Source: Pandoraea pneumonica (GTDB lineage: Bacteria > Pseudomonadota > Gammaproteobacteria > Burkholderiales > Burkholderiaceae). From it: 64,000 nucleotides of DNA. Made by a program: the position numbers and the translations under genes. This document shows positions 54,213 to 63,562 of this stretch, in pieces (the first letter of the stretch is position 1; the number at the start of each line of letters is the position of its first letter). Where the stretch lies: the NCBI RefSeq assembly GCF_902459645.1, contig NZ_CABPSK010000003.1:248001-312000 (forward strand), read 5' to 3'. A model generated the notes under the pieces. That model was not told where the DNA came from. It made no database searches and saw nothing but the letters and a program-made list of their open reading frames with translations.

Positions 54213-56138
54213 TTACTTCTTGTCGTTCACTTCCTTCACTTCGGCGTCAACGACGTTGTCGTCATGCGGCTTGCCTTGCTCAGCACCGGCAGCACCAGCG
54301 GCGCCTGCCTGAGCCTGCATGTCGGCGTACATCTTTTCGCCGAGCTTCTGGCTCACAGTACTCAACGCTTCGACCTTGGCATCGATATCTGCCTTGTCCG
54401 AACCGCGCAGTGCGCCTTCAAGTGCCGTGATGGCCGATTCGATCGCTTCTTTTTCCGAAGCCTCGATCTTGTCGCCGTACTCGGTCAGTGCCTTGCGGGT
54501 GCTATGCACCAGTGCGTCACCCTGGTTACGAGAGTCGGCCAGCTCGCGCGCCTTGTTGTCTTCCTCGGCGTTGATTTCGGCGTCCTTGACCATCTGCTCG
54601 ATTTCAGCGTCCGACAGACCCGAGTTCGCCTTGATGACGATCTTGTTTTCCTTGCCGGTGGCCTTGTCCTTCGCGCCCACGTGCAGAATGCCGTTGGCAT
54701 CGATGTCGAAGGTCACTTCGATCTGCGGCGTGCCGCGTGCGGCCGGCGGGATGCCCTCGAGGTTGAACTCGCCAAGCGACTTGTTGCCGGCGGCCATCTG
54801 GCGCTCACCCTGGAACACCTTGATCGTCACGGCCGGCTGGTTGTCGTCGGCCGTCGAGAACACTTGCGAGTGCTTCGTCGGGATCGTGGTGTTCTTCGAG
54901 ATCATCTTGGTCATCACACCGCCCATCGTCTCGATACCCAGCGACAGCGGGGTCACGTCGAGCAGCAGCACGTCCTTGCGATCGCCCGAGAGCACCGACC
55001 CTTGAATCGAGGCACCAGCGGCCACGGCTTCGTCCGGGTTCACGTCCTTACGCGGGTCTTTGCCGAAGAACTCCTTCACCTTCTCTTGCACCTTCGGCAT
55101 ACGCGTCATACCGCCGACCAGAATCACGTCGTCGATATCGCTCACCTTCACGCCGGCATCCTTGATGGCCATGCGGCAAGGTTCGATCGTGCGCTCGATC
55201 AGGTCTTCGACCAAAGCTTCGAGCTTGGCGCGCGTGATCTTCAGGTTCAAGTGCTTCGGGCCCGAGGCGTCGGCCGTGATGTACGGCAGATTGATTTCGG
55301 TCTGCTGGCTCGACGACAGTTCGATCTTGGCCTTTTCAGCGGCTTCCTTCAGGCGTTGCAGCGCCAGAACGTCCTTCGACAGGTCGACGCCTTGTTCCTT
55401 CTTGAACTCGCCGATGATGTAGTCGATGATGCGCTGGTCGAAGTCTTCACCGCCCAGGAACGTGTCACCGTTGGTCGACAGCACTTCGAACTGGTGCTCG
55501 CCATCCACGTCGGCGATTTCGATGATCGAGATGTCGAACGTGCCGCCACCCAGGTCATACACGGCAATCTTGCGGTCGCCGCCTTCTTTCTTGTCCAGAC
55601 CGAAAGCCAGTGCGGCAGCGGTCGGCTCGTTGATGATGCGCTTGACTTCCAGACCGGCGATGCGGCCTGCGTCCTTGGTAGCTTGGCGCTGGCTGTCGTT
55701 GAAGTACGCCGGCACCGTGATCACGGCTTCCGTGACCGGCTCGCCCAGGTAGTCTTCGGCGGTCTTCTTCATCTTGCGCAGCACTTCGGCGGAAACTTGC
55801 GGCGGGGCCAGTTTCTGGTCGCGCGCTTCCACCCAGGCGTCGCCGTTGTCGGCCTTGACGATCTTGTAGGGCATCAGGCCGATGTCCTTCTGCACTTCTT
55901 TTTCTTCGAAGCGGCGGCCGATCAGGCGCTTGACCGCGTACAGCGTGTTGCGCGGGTTGGTCACTGCCTGGCGCTTGGCCGGGGCGCCCACCAGGATCTC
56001 GCCGTCTTCCACGTAAGCGATGATCGACGGGGTGGTGCGTGCACCTTCCGCGTTTTCAATGATCTTGACCTGATTGCCTTCCATCACGGCCACGCACGAG
56101 TTCGTGGTGCCCAAGTCGATACCGATAATCTTGCCCAT
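54213..56138 (-). CDS. dnaK: Chaperone protein DnaK (Hsp70)
   Basis: A 641-residue Hsp70 with the N-terminal [15 protein letters not shown], ATPase motifs ([23 protein letters not shown]), the interdomain linker [15 protein letters not shown] and the lid ending in a Lys/Glu/Asp-rich tail ([11 protein letters not shown]). TAGGAG lies ahead of the ATG. It sits between the thioredoxin-like gene and dnaJ. Confidence 0.98.
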   Translation of the reverse strand: MGKIIGIDLGTTNSCVAVMEGNQVKIIENAEGARTTPSIIAYVEDGEILVGAPAKRQAVTNPRNTLYAVKRLIGRRFEEKEVQKDIGLMPYKIVKADNGDAWVEARDQKLAPPQVSAEVLRKMKKTAEDYLGEPVTEAVITVPAYFNDSQRQATKDAGRIAGLEVKRIINEPTAAALAFGLDKKEGGDRKIAVYDLGGGTFDISIIEIADVDGEHQFEVLSTNGDTFLGGEDFDQRIIDYIIGEFKKEQGVDLSKDVLALQRLKEAAEKAKIELSSSQQTEINLPYITADASGPKHLNLKITRAKLEALVEDLIERTIEPCRMAIKDAGVKVSDIDDVILVGGMTRMPKVQEKVKEFFGKDPRKDVNPDEAVAAGASIQGSVLSGDRKDVLLLDVTPLSLGIETMGGVMTKMISKNTTIPTKHSQVFSTADDNQPAVTIKVFQGERQMAAGNKSLGEFNLEGIPPAARGTPQIEVTFDIDANGILHVGAKDKATGKENKIVIKANSGLSDAEIEQMVKDAEINAEEDNKARELADSRNQGDALVHSTRKALTEYGDKIEASEKEAIESAITALEGALRGSDKADIDAKVEALSTVSQKLGEKMYADMQAQAGAAGAAGAEQGKPHDDNVVDAEVKEVNDKK

Positions 56139-56233
56139 AAAATTTCTCCTAGCGTCCTTTGCGTCTTTCCGTCAGGCCTGTGGCCCGTTCAATTCATTGA
56201 TCTGCACGACATATGGGTGCCGCGCGGTGCTTT

Positions 56234-56662
56234 TCAAGACCCTTCTTGCGGTCCGGTTTTGCCCCCCGCCGCCGCGATTTTCTCGCGGGCGGCGGCCACC
56301 GCCAGCCGGAACTGGGGCAGGCCCTGCCAGCCGGTCGCCCGGCCCAGCTTCTTACCGTGATGAAAGAAGAAGAGCGTCGGCACCCCGTGCAGCGCAAACC
56401 GCTTGCCCAGCGCCATATCGGCGTAGACGTTGGCGTGAAACCAGCACAAATCCAGCGCCTCGATGGCCTCGCGCTGCGCCACCATGGTCTTCTTGGCAAC
56501 TTCGCAGTTAAAGCAATCGACACCCCAGAAAAACACCACGGCGAGTCCGTTGCCCGCCGCCAGCAAGCCCTCGTCGAACGTGGCAGACGTCAGCTCGCGC
56601 ATCGAGAATGCCTCGAATGCCGTGCCATCCACGCCGCTCATGCCCGGAAGATCGCTTGCCAT
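56234..56662 (-). CDS. Thioredoxin-fold protein
   Basis: A 142-residue cytoplasmic thioredoxin-like protein. The redox motif is DCFNCE (CxxC with Phe-Asn) after VVFFWGVDC, and the cis-Pro loop is GVPTLFFFHHGKKLGR. No signal peptide is seen. It lies between grpE and dnaK on their strand, a placement common in Burkholderiaceae, suggesting heat-shock-linked redox function. The ATG at 56662 is chosen because upstream frame lacks family features. Confidence 0.85.
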   Translation of the reverse strand: MASDLPGMSGVDGTAFEAFSMRELTSATFDEGLLAAGNGLAVVFFWGVDCFNCEVAKKTMVAQREAIEALDLCWFHANVYADMALGKRFALHGVPTLFFFHHGKKLGRATGWQGLPQFRLAVAAAREKIAAAGGKTGPQEGS

Positions 56663-56795
56663 AGTGTCGTTTTCCAGCGAATTCGCCGCCCATCCTGAAA
56701 AAACCAAAGCTTGCCATGATGTCATGACAAGCTTCGTGACTGCTTACACCGGCATTGCCCGTTTTTTAGGCAGATTTTGCCGACATATTTCCGGC

Positions 56796-57341
56796 TTACT
56801 TGCCTGCGGCAACGGTCACCAGCGCCGGGCGCAGCACGCGATCGGCAATCAGGTAACCCTTTTGCAGCACTTGCACGACGGTGTTCGGCTCTTGCTCGGC
56901 CGGCACCATCGAGATGGCCTGATGTTGATGCGGGTCGAACTTGGCACCTGCCGGGTCGATCACGCTGACGCGGCCGCGCTCGAGCGCCGACAGCAGTTGG
57001 CGCAGCGTGAGTTCCACGCCTTCGTGCAGCTTGGTCACGTCGCCGCTCTTGTCGGCGGCGGCGGCTTCGAGGCTGTCGATCACCGGCAGCAGGTTCTCGG
57101 CAAAGCTCTCGACGGCGAATTTGTGCGCTTTGGTCACATCGTCTTGCGACCGGCGGCGGATGTTCTCGGTCTCGGCACGAGCACGCAGGAGCTGGTCACG
57201 CAGATCGGCGGCTTCGGCCTGTGCCGCAAGCAGCAGCGTTTCGACCGAGGGCAGCGCGTCGGTCGCGCCCGCAGCATCGGTCGGGGCCGCGTCGGCCTGG
57301 GACGGAATCGGCTGATCGGGAGTGTTTTGCTGTTCAGTCAT
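56796..57341 (-). CDS. grpE: Nucleotide exchange factor GrpE
   Basis: A 181-residue GrpE, the exchange factor for DnaK. A long coiled-coil ([33 protein letters not shown]) precedes the beta-wing region with [13 protein letters not shown] and the signature [13 protein letters not shown]...[21 protein letters not shown]. It is the first heat-shock gene of this run, with a sigma-32-like promoter about 70-100 bases upstream of its start. Confidence 0.97.
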   Translation of the reverse strand: MTEQQNTPDQPIPSQADAAPTDAAGATDALPSVETLLLAAQAEAADLRDQLLRARAETENIRRRSQDDVTKAHKFAVESFAENLLPVIDSLEAAAADKSGDVTKLHEGVELTLRQLLSALERGRVSVIDPAGAKFDPHQHQAISMVPAEQEPNTVVQVLQKGYLIADRVLRPALVTVAAGK

Positions 57342-57411
57342 GAGAATGAGTCGTCAAAAGGTTCTTGCAGCGCACCACGACGATGCGCCGCCGGTTCAAA
57401 TCCCTTTGGAT

Positions 57412-57438
57412 AGTAGGGGCGTTCACACCGATTTCAAG
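57412..57438 (-). promoter_or_regulatory. grpE: Sigma-32 (heat-shock) promoter of grpE
   Basis: On the minus strand CTTGAA, a 13-base spacer and CCCCTACT match the sigma-32 consensus CTTGAA-N13-15-CCCCATnT with the -35 exact and the -10 off at two bases. It is the main signal in the gene-free stretch 57342-57649; no CIRCE element (HrcA site) is present there. Confidence 0.7.
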
Positions 57439-57649
57439 AGTGGGTGGGCATTCTGTGCCCCGTGTCGGTGCGCGCCGCGTGCCGAAAAATATCCGGTTAC
57501 ACGCGTTACGAGTCCTCTATTGTATCGGCCGTTGCTGCGACCTAACATGAATTACGGTCCAGCCAGAAGTTGTGCCGAACCTGGACCCGGTCGCTCGCCG
57601 GACTCCCCCCGTTGTCCAGTCGAGTGTTTTGTAGCGTTAGGAGCGCATC

Positions 57650-57838
57650 ATGAAGCTGCCACTGGCTGTCGTCTTCATCCTTGCGTTGGTGACGATGGTA
57701 ACGATCACGATCTGCCTGTCCGGTGCAGTGACCCGGCGCGACACCGAATACGGTGGCGTGCGCGCGGTGCTGAATCACTACGTCGACATGCCGGGCGTGC
57801 CGGCCCATCAGTCCTCCAACGGGTTGCCCACACGCTGA
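57650..57838 (+). CDS. Small single-pass membrane protein
   Basis: A 62-residue frame with TAGGAG at ideal spacing before ATG 57650. Residues 4-25 (LPLAVVFILALVTMVTITICL) form one transmembrane helix or uncleaved signal. A 37-residue polar tail with TRRDTEYGG follows, which would face the periplasm or cytoplasm. I do not recognise a family. It diverges from grpE and is convergent with hslR, ending at a hairpin. Confidence 0.6.
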   Translation: MKLPLAVVFILALVTMVTITICLSGAVTRRDTEYGGVRAVLNHYVDMPGVPAHQSSNGLPTR

Positions 57839-57868
57839 TTCTGGTTCATTTCCGCTCCCCCAAAACGT

Positions 57869-57896
57869 CCGCCGCCGTGCAATTTGCCGGCGGCGG
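57869..57896. terminator. Hairpin between the small membrane protein gene and hslR
   Basis: CCGCCGCCG and CGGCGGCGG are nine perfect pairs around TGCAATTTGC. The minus strand then reads GACGTTTT, so it is more likely a terminator for hslR than for the plus-strand gene. Confidence 0.55.
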
Positions 57897-57943
57897 CGTT
57901 CGTTCGGGTGGAGAACACGGATGATTCCCCGCTTTTTCGTGGA

Positions 57944-58345
57944 TTATTCGCCCAAACCGCCCATGCGGCGGCGGTCGCGCTTGGTCGGGCGGCCGTGAAT
58001 CTGGGCGGCGGGCTCCTGAAACAGTTGTCGCCGCTCACTTTCCTCGGCACGGGCACGAATACTCGCTTCCGTCTCTTCATAGAGCGATTGAGCGATGGGC
58101 GCAGAGCCTCGCACTTCGGCAATCGCCTTGATGCGCACTTCCCAGCGCGTGCTGCCGTTGTCGACGCTCAGCACGTCGCCCGGACGCACATCGCGCGCCG
58201 GTTTGACTTTCGCCTCGTTACACGTCACGCGGCCTCGATCCACGGCTTGCGTGGCCAGCGAACGCGTCTTGAAAAAACGGGCGGCCCACAGCCATTTGTC
58301 GATACGCGTGGCGGCGTGGGGGGAATCATCGACCTTCACCGTCAT
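57944..58345 (-). CDS. hslR: S4-domain RNA-binding heat-shock protein Hsp15
   Basis: A 133-residue protein. The S4 RNA-binding motif [30 protein letters not shown] is followed by a basic C-terminal tail ([13 protein letters not shown]). Hsp15 binds stalled 50S-peptidyl-tRNA complexes. The ATG at 58345 overlaps the hemH stop by four bases, so the two genes are translationally coupled. Confidence 0.92.
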   Translation of the reverse strand: MTVKVDDSPHAATRIDKWLWAARFFKTRSLATQAVDRGRVTCNEAKVKPARDVRPGDVLSVDNGSTRWEVRIKAIAEVRGSAPIAQSLYEETEASIRARAEESERRQLFQEPAAQIHGRPTKRDRRRMGGLGE

Positions 58346-59499
58346 GCACGTGCTCCCGGGTTGGCCGCCGCGTTCGCTTCGTCGAACGCCGCCACCGCCG
58401 CCACCTGACGCGCCCGAGTGGACGCCGCAGCCGCCGCAGCAGCATCGGCCTGCCCTTCGGGCGACAGCACCGGCCAGCCTTGCAGGTTGCGCGCCGCGAT
58501 CTCGCCGAGCGCGGTAATCCACGCGCTTGCGCCGTTCAGACACGGAATGAAGTGGAACGCCTTGCCGCCCGCCGAAAGATACGCGTGGCGGCCTTCCATG
58601 TTGATTTCCTCGAGCGTCTCGAGGCAGTCGGACGTAAAACCCGGGCAGAACACGTCCACGCGCGGGGTGCCGCCACGGCCCAACTCTTCGAGCGTGGGGG
58701 CCGTGTAAGGCTGAAGCCATTCCGCTTTGCCGAAGCGCGATTGGAACGTGAGACGGCAAGTGGTCTCATCCAGGCCGAGCGCCGCCGCCAGCAGCCGCGC
58801 AGTCTTCACGCACTGGTCGTGATACGGATCGCCCAAATCGAGCGTACGGCGCGGTACACCGTGGAAACTCAGCAACAGACGTTCGCCAGCCGCAAAATCG
58901 GGACGGCCGTGTTGCAGCCAATAGCCTTCGACTTGCTGGCGCAGGGCTTCGATGTAGGCGGGATGGTCGTGATAATCGCGCACCGTGCGCACGTCGGGCT
59001 GGTTGCGCAGGCGCGCCAGCACGCGGTAGACGGCATCGGTGGCGGTGGCCGTGGTGCTGCTCGAATACTGCGGGTAAAGCGGCAGCAGCAGAATTCGCTC
59101 GACGCCGCTCTGACGCAGCGCGCGAATACGGTCCGGAATCGACGGATTGCCGTAGCGCATCGCGTAATCGACGATCACGTCGTAATCGTTGGCGTGCAGC
59201 AGGTTGCGCAGCGCGGTCGTCTGATGCTCGGTGTTGACCTTGAGCGGCGAGCCTTCGCGCGTCCAGACGGTGGCGTACTTCTGCGCCGACTGACGCGAGC
59301 GGAACGGCAGAATCACCAACCGCAGCAGCGGTTGCCAGATAAGCGGGGGAATTTCAACGACGCGCGGGTCGGACAAAAACTCGCGCAGGTATCGGCGCAC
59401 GGCCGCCGGACGCGGCTCGTCGGGGGTGCCGAGGTTGATCAGCAGAACGGCGGTCTTGCCGGACTGGCCATGCGAAATAGGTTCGGGATCGAAGCGCAT
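58342..59499 (-). CDS. hemH: Ferrochelatase
   Basis: A 385-residue ferrochelatase inserting iron into protoporphyrin IX. The [20 protein letters not shown] start, the RYGNPSI segment, [13 protein letters not shown], the metal/porphyrin-site [22 protein letters not shown] and the [17 protein letters not shown] motif are visible. A roughly 30-residue Ala-rich tail extends the usual C-terminus. I use the ATG at 59499 (MRFDPEP). It is followed directly by hslR. Confidence 0.95.
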   Translation of the reverse strand: MRFDPEPISHGQSGKTAVLLINLGTPDEPRPAAVRRYLREFLSDPRVVEIPPLIWQPLLRLVILPFRSRQSAQKYATVWTREGSPLKVNTEHQTTALRNLLHANDYDVIVDYAMRYGNPSIPDRIRALRQSGVERILLLPLYPQYSSSTTATATDAVYRVLARLRNQPDVRTVRDYHDHPAYIEALRQQVEGYWLQHGRPDFAAGERLLLSFHGVPRRTLDLGDPYHDQCVKTARLLAAALGLDETTCRLTFQSRFGKAEWLQPYTAPTLEELGRGGTPRVDVFCPGFTSDCLETLEEINMEGRHAYLSAGGKAFHFIPCLNGASAWITALGEIAARNLQGWPVLSPEGQADAAAAAAASTRARQVAAVAAFDEANAAANPGARA

Positions 59500-59598
59500 G
59501 AAGCGTACTTTACCGCAAACCGGGACGAAATCCGGCGGCGTCGCGGGCACCCGCCACCGCCCGCAGGCAAGCGGGGCGGTGACGAGCGGCGATCGATG

Positions 59599-62124
59599 TC
59601 AGCCGTGCGAGTGCTCATCCTCACGCGCCGGGCGATGTTCCGCCGACGGCTGCTGCGCCTCGCGGGCGGGGGCGTGTGCCTCAGGCTTGTTCTCCCTCGG
59701 CGCCGATTGCGGATGCGGTGCAGGCTGCGGACGCTCTTGCGGTTGCGGACGCGGTGCCGGTTGCGGGCGTTCCTGAGGTTGAGGTTGAGGATGCGGTTGC
59801 GGTGCCGCCTGCGGGCGCTCTTGCGGCTGCGCACGTTCCTGAGGTTGCGGGCGCGGTGCGGCCTGCGGATGCTCCTGAGGTTGCGGTTGCGGACGCGGAT
59901 GCACGCGCTCTTGCGGCTGCGCCTGCGGTTGGAACGGCTGCGGTTCCGGGCGCTGCATCGCCGGATTCGACTGATATTGCTGCGGACGACGTGCAGGTTC
60001 TGCCTCGTTCTGCTCCGGACGCTGCGACTGCACGGCCGGGTTCTGACGGCGCGTCTGCATGTCGCGCTGCGCCGCATCGTGCCCCGGTTGGTTGGGTTGT
60101 CCCTGCTGCGCAGGGGCGACCGGCTGACCGCCTTCTCCACGGACGGCAGGTTGTTCCGGACGGCCCATTTGTCCTGTTGGCTCCGAACGGCCCGGCGGAT
60201 GCGGCACGCCCTGCGGCGTCGCCTGCCCCACCGCCCCGGCGGGTGGCATCACGCGTTGATTCGGCTGCCCCAGATAGCCAGGGTGTCCCGGCACACCGGG
60301 TTCGCCTGCACGGTTAGGCACGCCGGGCTGCCCGGGTACGCCGGGTTCGCCCGCACGATTCGGAACCCCCGGCTGTCCGGGTACGCCGGGTTGACCGGGC
60401 ACGCCCGGTTGTCCCGGAATGCCCGGCTGCCCAGGCGCACCAAATTGTCCCCGCTCTCCCGGCACGCCATGCATCGCCGGAACCGCCCCGGTAGCCGATT
60501 GCGCGCCGGTCGCGCCGATCGGTGCACCGACCGGTCCACGGGTCCCGACCACCGTTACATGCGGCTGAGTCCGCGCTTGCGGCGCAGCCCCCGGCCCCGG
60601 TCGGTTGTTCGGCGTGAAGGCCAGCGGCGTACCGCCCGCATTGGGGACGGCATGCAGATTACTGGTCAATTCACGCGACGCCACCGGACGCTGCACCGGC
60701 GCACGCGTGGCGAGCACAGGGCGGTTGAAAGCAGCCATCGGCGGCACACCGGCGGCCGGACGGCTATTCCCGACCAAACTCTGCTGTACCGGCGCGACGC
60801 CCGGGGTATTACCCACGCGCCAATTCTGCCCAGCGCGCGGCGCAGCCAATGCCGTCGGCGCACCCACCGGGCGGCCCTGCACGAAGGCTTGTGCAGGCAT
60901 CGTCGACACGGCACCCCGCACGTTGCGGTTCACGTAGATGTTGTTGATGTTCGTGACGTTATGGACGTTGTTGATGTTGTTGATGTTGGTCGTGCTGATC
61001 ACCGTCGAGCGATTGATGTTGGTGACGTACGACGAGCTGGCGTGATAAGCCGGGCGATACGGATCGTGCGGTCCGAGCGCGAACCACGCCAAACCGACAC
61101 CACCGGCGGCGAACGCCACGCCCCATTGATTCCCGCCGCTGCTGCCGCCGACCCAGCCGACGAGCGCTGGCGCATACACCGGACGCACCGCCACGGGCCC
61201 CGGCACCCAGCACCAGCGCGTATCGACATAGGCCCAGCGGCCATAGTGATAAGGCGCGAAGCCCCACGGCGCTTCGTCCACCCAAGTCCAGCCCCACGGG
61301 TCGACCCAGACCCAGTGCCCCGTGCGATACGGTGCCCAGCCAGCGGGCACGCTCGACGGCACCCAAACGGCGCCATAGGTCGGCGTGTCCTGCCACGAGC
61401 CATAGTCGTCGAGGCTTTCAAAGCCGGTCATGTCGCGCGGTACGTAGCGCGCCGACACCGACGCGTCTTCACGCGCGTCGCGCTCGCGCACCCACTGATC
61501 GAACGTGTCGGCCGCGAGCGGTCCGGTCGGCTGCTGCAAGAGATTCTGTCCGGTGAAAGCCACGCGCTGTCCCCGGCCCAGCGGCACCGAGGCCCCCTGT
61601 CCGTACACGGTGCCCGCGCCTTGCCACACGCTGACCGTCGTTACGCCGTTCGGATCCACGTCGATGCGATACTCGCCAGCCTGCTGCGGCACGAACGCAA
61701 GATTAGGGGTATCGATTTCGTAAGGCTGGTTGGGATCGTAGCTTCGCAGACGCAAGCCGACCGTGCCTTGCGTTACGTTCAGTTGCACATTCTGGTCGGT
61801 CACCGCCGACAGGGTGACGCTGGTCGACGCGCCGATGCGCACGGCCGTGCCGCCCACGTGCATTTCGGCACGGCTGTTGCGATCGACCCAGACGGCATCG
61901 CCGGTCGTGAGCGGCCGGTTGCGGTCGGCGTAGCGCCAGTCGTCGGTCCCGGCGGGCGCGTAGGTCACCGTGCCGTCGAACTCGCCGAGACGGGCCACAC
62001 GCCCAGGCGGGTCGGCGCTCTGCGCTTGCGCCAGCGCTGGTGCGACCAGCGCACCGAGGGCGCCGAACATCAGTCCGGTGCCGAGAAAGCGAACCATCGT
62101 CCGCCATGAATTCAGGGGTTTCAT
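59599..62124 (-). CDS. FecR/DUF6600-type exported protein with collagen-like and Pro-Gln repeats
   Basis: An 841-residue secreted protein. The signal peptide (GTGLMFGALGALVAPALAQAQ) is followed by a FecR-like beta domain (VARLGEFDGTVTY...EMHVGGTAVRIGAST) and a Trp/Tyr-rich DUF6600 region (WAPYRTGHWVWVDPWGWTWVDEAPWG). Then come an Asn-rich patch (NINNINNVHNVTNINN), a Gly-x-Pro collagen-like tract at about 60270-60480, and a Pro-Gln/Arg-rich tail at about 59680-59950 ending in a His-rich terminus. Function is unknown; cell-envelope or extracellular localisation is inferred. GGGAG precedes the ATG. Its 3' end lies 100 bases upstream of hemH on the same strand. Confidence 0.82.
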   Translation of the reverse strand: MKPLNSWRTMVRFLGTGLMFGALGALVAPALAQAQSADPPGRVARLGEFDGTVTYAPAGTDDWRYADRNRPLTTGDAVWVDRNSRAEMHVGGTAVRIGASTSVTLSAVTDQNVQLNVTQGTVGLRLRSYDPNQPYEIDTPNLAFVPQQAGEYRIDVDPNGVTTVSVWQGAGTVYGQGASVPLGRGQRVAFTGQNLLQQPTGPLAADTFDQWVRERDAREDASVSARYVPRDMTGFESLDDYGSWQDTPTYGAVWVPSSVPAGWAPYRTGHWVWVDPWGWTWVDEAPWGFAPYHYGRWAYVDTRWCWVPGPVAVRPVYAPALVGWVGGSSGGNQWGVAFAAGGVGLAWFALGPHDPYRPAYHASSSYVTNINRSTVISTTNINNINNVHNVTNINNIYVNRNVRGAVSTMPAQAFVQGRPVGAPTALAAPRAGQNWRVGNTPGVAPVQQSLVGNSRPAAGVPPMAAFNRPVLATRAPVQRPVASRELTSNLHAVPNAGGTPLAFTPNNRPGPGAAPQARTQPHVTVVGTRGPVGAPIGATGAQSATGAVPAMHGVPGERGQFGAPGQPGIPGQPGVPGQPGVPGQPGVPNRAGEPGVPGQPGVPNRAGEPGVPGHPGYLGQPNQRVMPPAGAVGQATPQGVPHPPGRSEPTGQMGRPEQPAVRGEGGQPVAPAQQGQPNQPGHDAAQRDMQTRRQNPAVQSQRPEQNEAEPARRPQQYQSNPAMQRPEPQPFQPQAQPQERVHPRPQPQPQEHPQAAPRPQPQERAQPQERPQAAPQPHPQPQPQERPQPAPRPQPQERPQPAPHPQSAPRENKPEAHAPAREAQQPSAEHRPAREDEHSHG

Positions 62125-62401
62125 ACCGACTCCCGGCCCATCCGGCGGGCCTAGTCAAGCTAGCGTGTGCTGCGTGCCGCCTTGTTGTTCTGTCCGAATC
62201 CTTTGGCGAGTCCATCCACCCACTTCCGCCCAGTCACCCCGCCATAAGGGACACCTTGAGCGTAAGCCCGCCGTCTGTGACAGCGTGTAAAGGAATGCTA
62301 CGGGTTTGTAACGCGAAAGCGCCAGGCGTGCACGGGAAATGCCGAACGCGGCGGAAAGTAGCGGGATCGACGCGGGGCAATCGAACCACCGCCCCCTGCG
62401 T

Positions 62402-63433
62402 TCAATGCTGGCTAAGCGCGTTCGAGAGCAGCTTGGCCGTGATGTCGACGATCGGAATCACGCGTTCGTACGCCATGCGTGTCGGGCCGATCACGCCCAG
62501 CGTGCCGACCACTTCGCCGTCCACCTCGTAAGGGGCGGTCACCACGGTCATCTCTTCGATCGGCACCAGGCTCGATTCGCCGCCGATAAAGATCTGCACC
62601 CCTTGCGCCCGGCTCGATACGTCGAGCAGTTGCAGCAGACCGGTCTTCGACTCGAACACATCGAACAGCTTGCGCAGCCGCTCCATATTGGAGGAGAGAT
62701 CTTCCACGCCGAGCAGATTTCGCTCGCCGGAGATGAGCACACTCTCTTCGCGCGTGGTGTCCGCCATGGCGTCGCTGCCCGCGTCGACGGCGGCTTGCAT
62801 CAGGGCGCTCATGTCAGAGCGCAATGCGTCGAGTTCGCCACGCAAGTAAGCGCGCACATCGTCAAAGCTTTGACCGCCGAAGTGGGCATTCAGGTAATTG
62901 CCCGCTTCGACCAGTTGCGCTGGCGAATAGTCTTTTTCGGTCAGGATGATGCGGTTCTGCACATCGCCATCGGGCGTCACGATGATGAGCAGCACCCGCT
63001 TTTCGGACAAACGCAGAAATTCGATCTGGCGGAAAACTTGGCTGCGCCGCGGCGTGAGTACCACGCCCGCGAATTGCGACAAGTTCGACAGCACTTGCGC
63101 AGCGGAGGCCACCAGTTGCTGCGGCCCGGCCGGTTGCAGGCGGTTTTGCACTTGCGACGCCAGGCGGTGCACGGCGTCTTCGAGCGGACGCACCGAAAGC
63201 ATAGTGTCGACGAAGAGCCGGTAGGCGCGTGGCGTGGGAATGCGTCCGGCGGACGTATGAGGGCTGGCGACGAAGCCTAGCGCCTCGAGGTCGGCCATCA
63301 CGTTGCGGATGGTCGCCGGGGAGAGATCGAGTCCTGAGTAACGGGAGAGCGTGCGCGAACCGACCGGCTGGCCATCGGCGATGTACCGTTCGATCAGGGT
63401 TTTGAGGAGAGTCTGCGCACGTTGATCTAGCAT
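62402..63433 (-). CDS. hrcA: Heat-inducible transcription repressor HrcA
   Basis: A 343-residue HrcA. The N-terminal winged helix ([50 protein letters not shown]) and [15 protein letters not shown] are diagnostic, with a GAF-like C-terminal domain ending in [18 protein letters not shown]. It represses CIRCE-bearing heat-shock genes. No CIRCE inverted repeat was found in this window, so its targets (typically groESL) lie elsewhere. I use the ATG at 63433. It diverges from nadK, as in many betaproteobacteria. Confidence 0.95.
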   Translation of the reverse strand: MLDQRAQTLLKTLIERYIADGQPVGSRTLSRYSGLDLSPATIRNVMADLEALGFVASPHTSAGRIPTPRAYRLFVDTMLSVRPLEDAVHRLASQVQNRLQPAGPQQLVASAAQVLSNLSQFAGVVLTPRRSQVFRQIEFLRLSEKRVLLIIVTPDGDVQNRIILTEKDYSPAQLVEAGNYLNAHFGGQSFDDVRAYLRGELDALRSDMSALMQAAVDAGSDAMADTTREESVLISGERNLLGVEDLSSNMERLRKLFDVFESKTGLLQLLDVSSRAQGVQIFIGGESSLVPIEEMTVVTAPYEVDGEVVGTLGVIGPTRMAYERVIPIVDITAKLLSNALSQH

Positions 63434-63562
63434 GGCAAAAATTGTAACGCGAAAAGAGAGCACGCGGCGTCTGGCGCGCACGCCTGTCGGGCCAATGGCA
63501 CAGCCAGACATTGCGCGGGGAACGCGTTGGTTGCTGTCATCGACTTATGGTGTAATGGCGGC

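Noticed and set aside
52770-56360. A 1196-codon plus-strand open frame antisense to dnaJ and dnaK
   Set aside because: dnaK and dnaJ on the other strand are unmistakable; the antisense frame is a codon-bias artefact.
60270-60480. Regular repeats resembling a CRISPR or satellite array
   Set aside because: They are in-frame codon repeats for a collagen-like protein tract within a complete gene.
58480-62109. A 1209-codon plus-strand open frame antisense to hemH and the FecR-type gene
   Set aside because: It is a GC-driven shadow: the translation is Arg/His-rich low complexity and lies opposite well-supported genes.
63434-63562. CIRCE element in the hrcA/nadK region or upstream of grpE/dnaK
   Set aside because: No TTAGCACTC-N9-GAGTGCTAA or near match was found by eye in either region.
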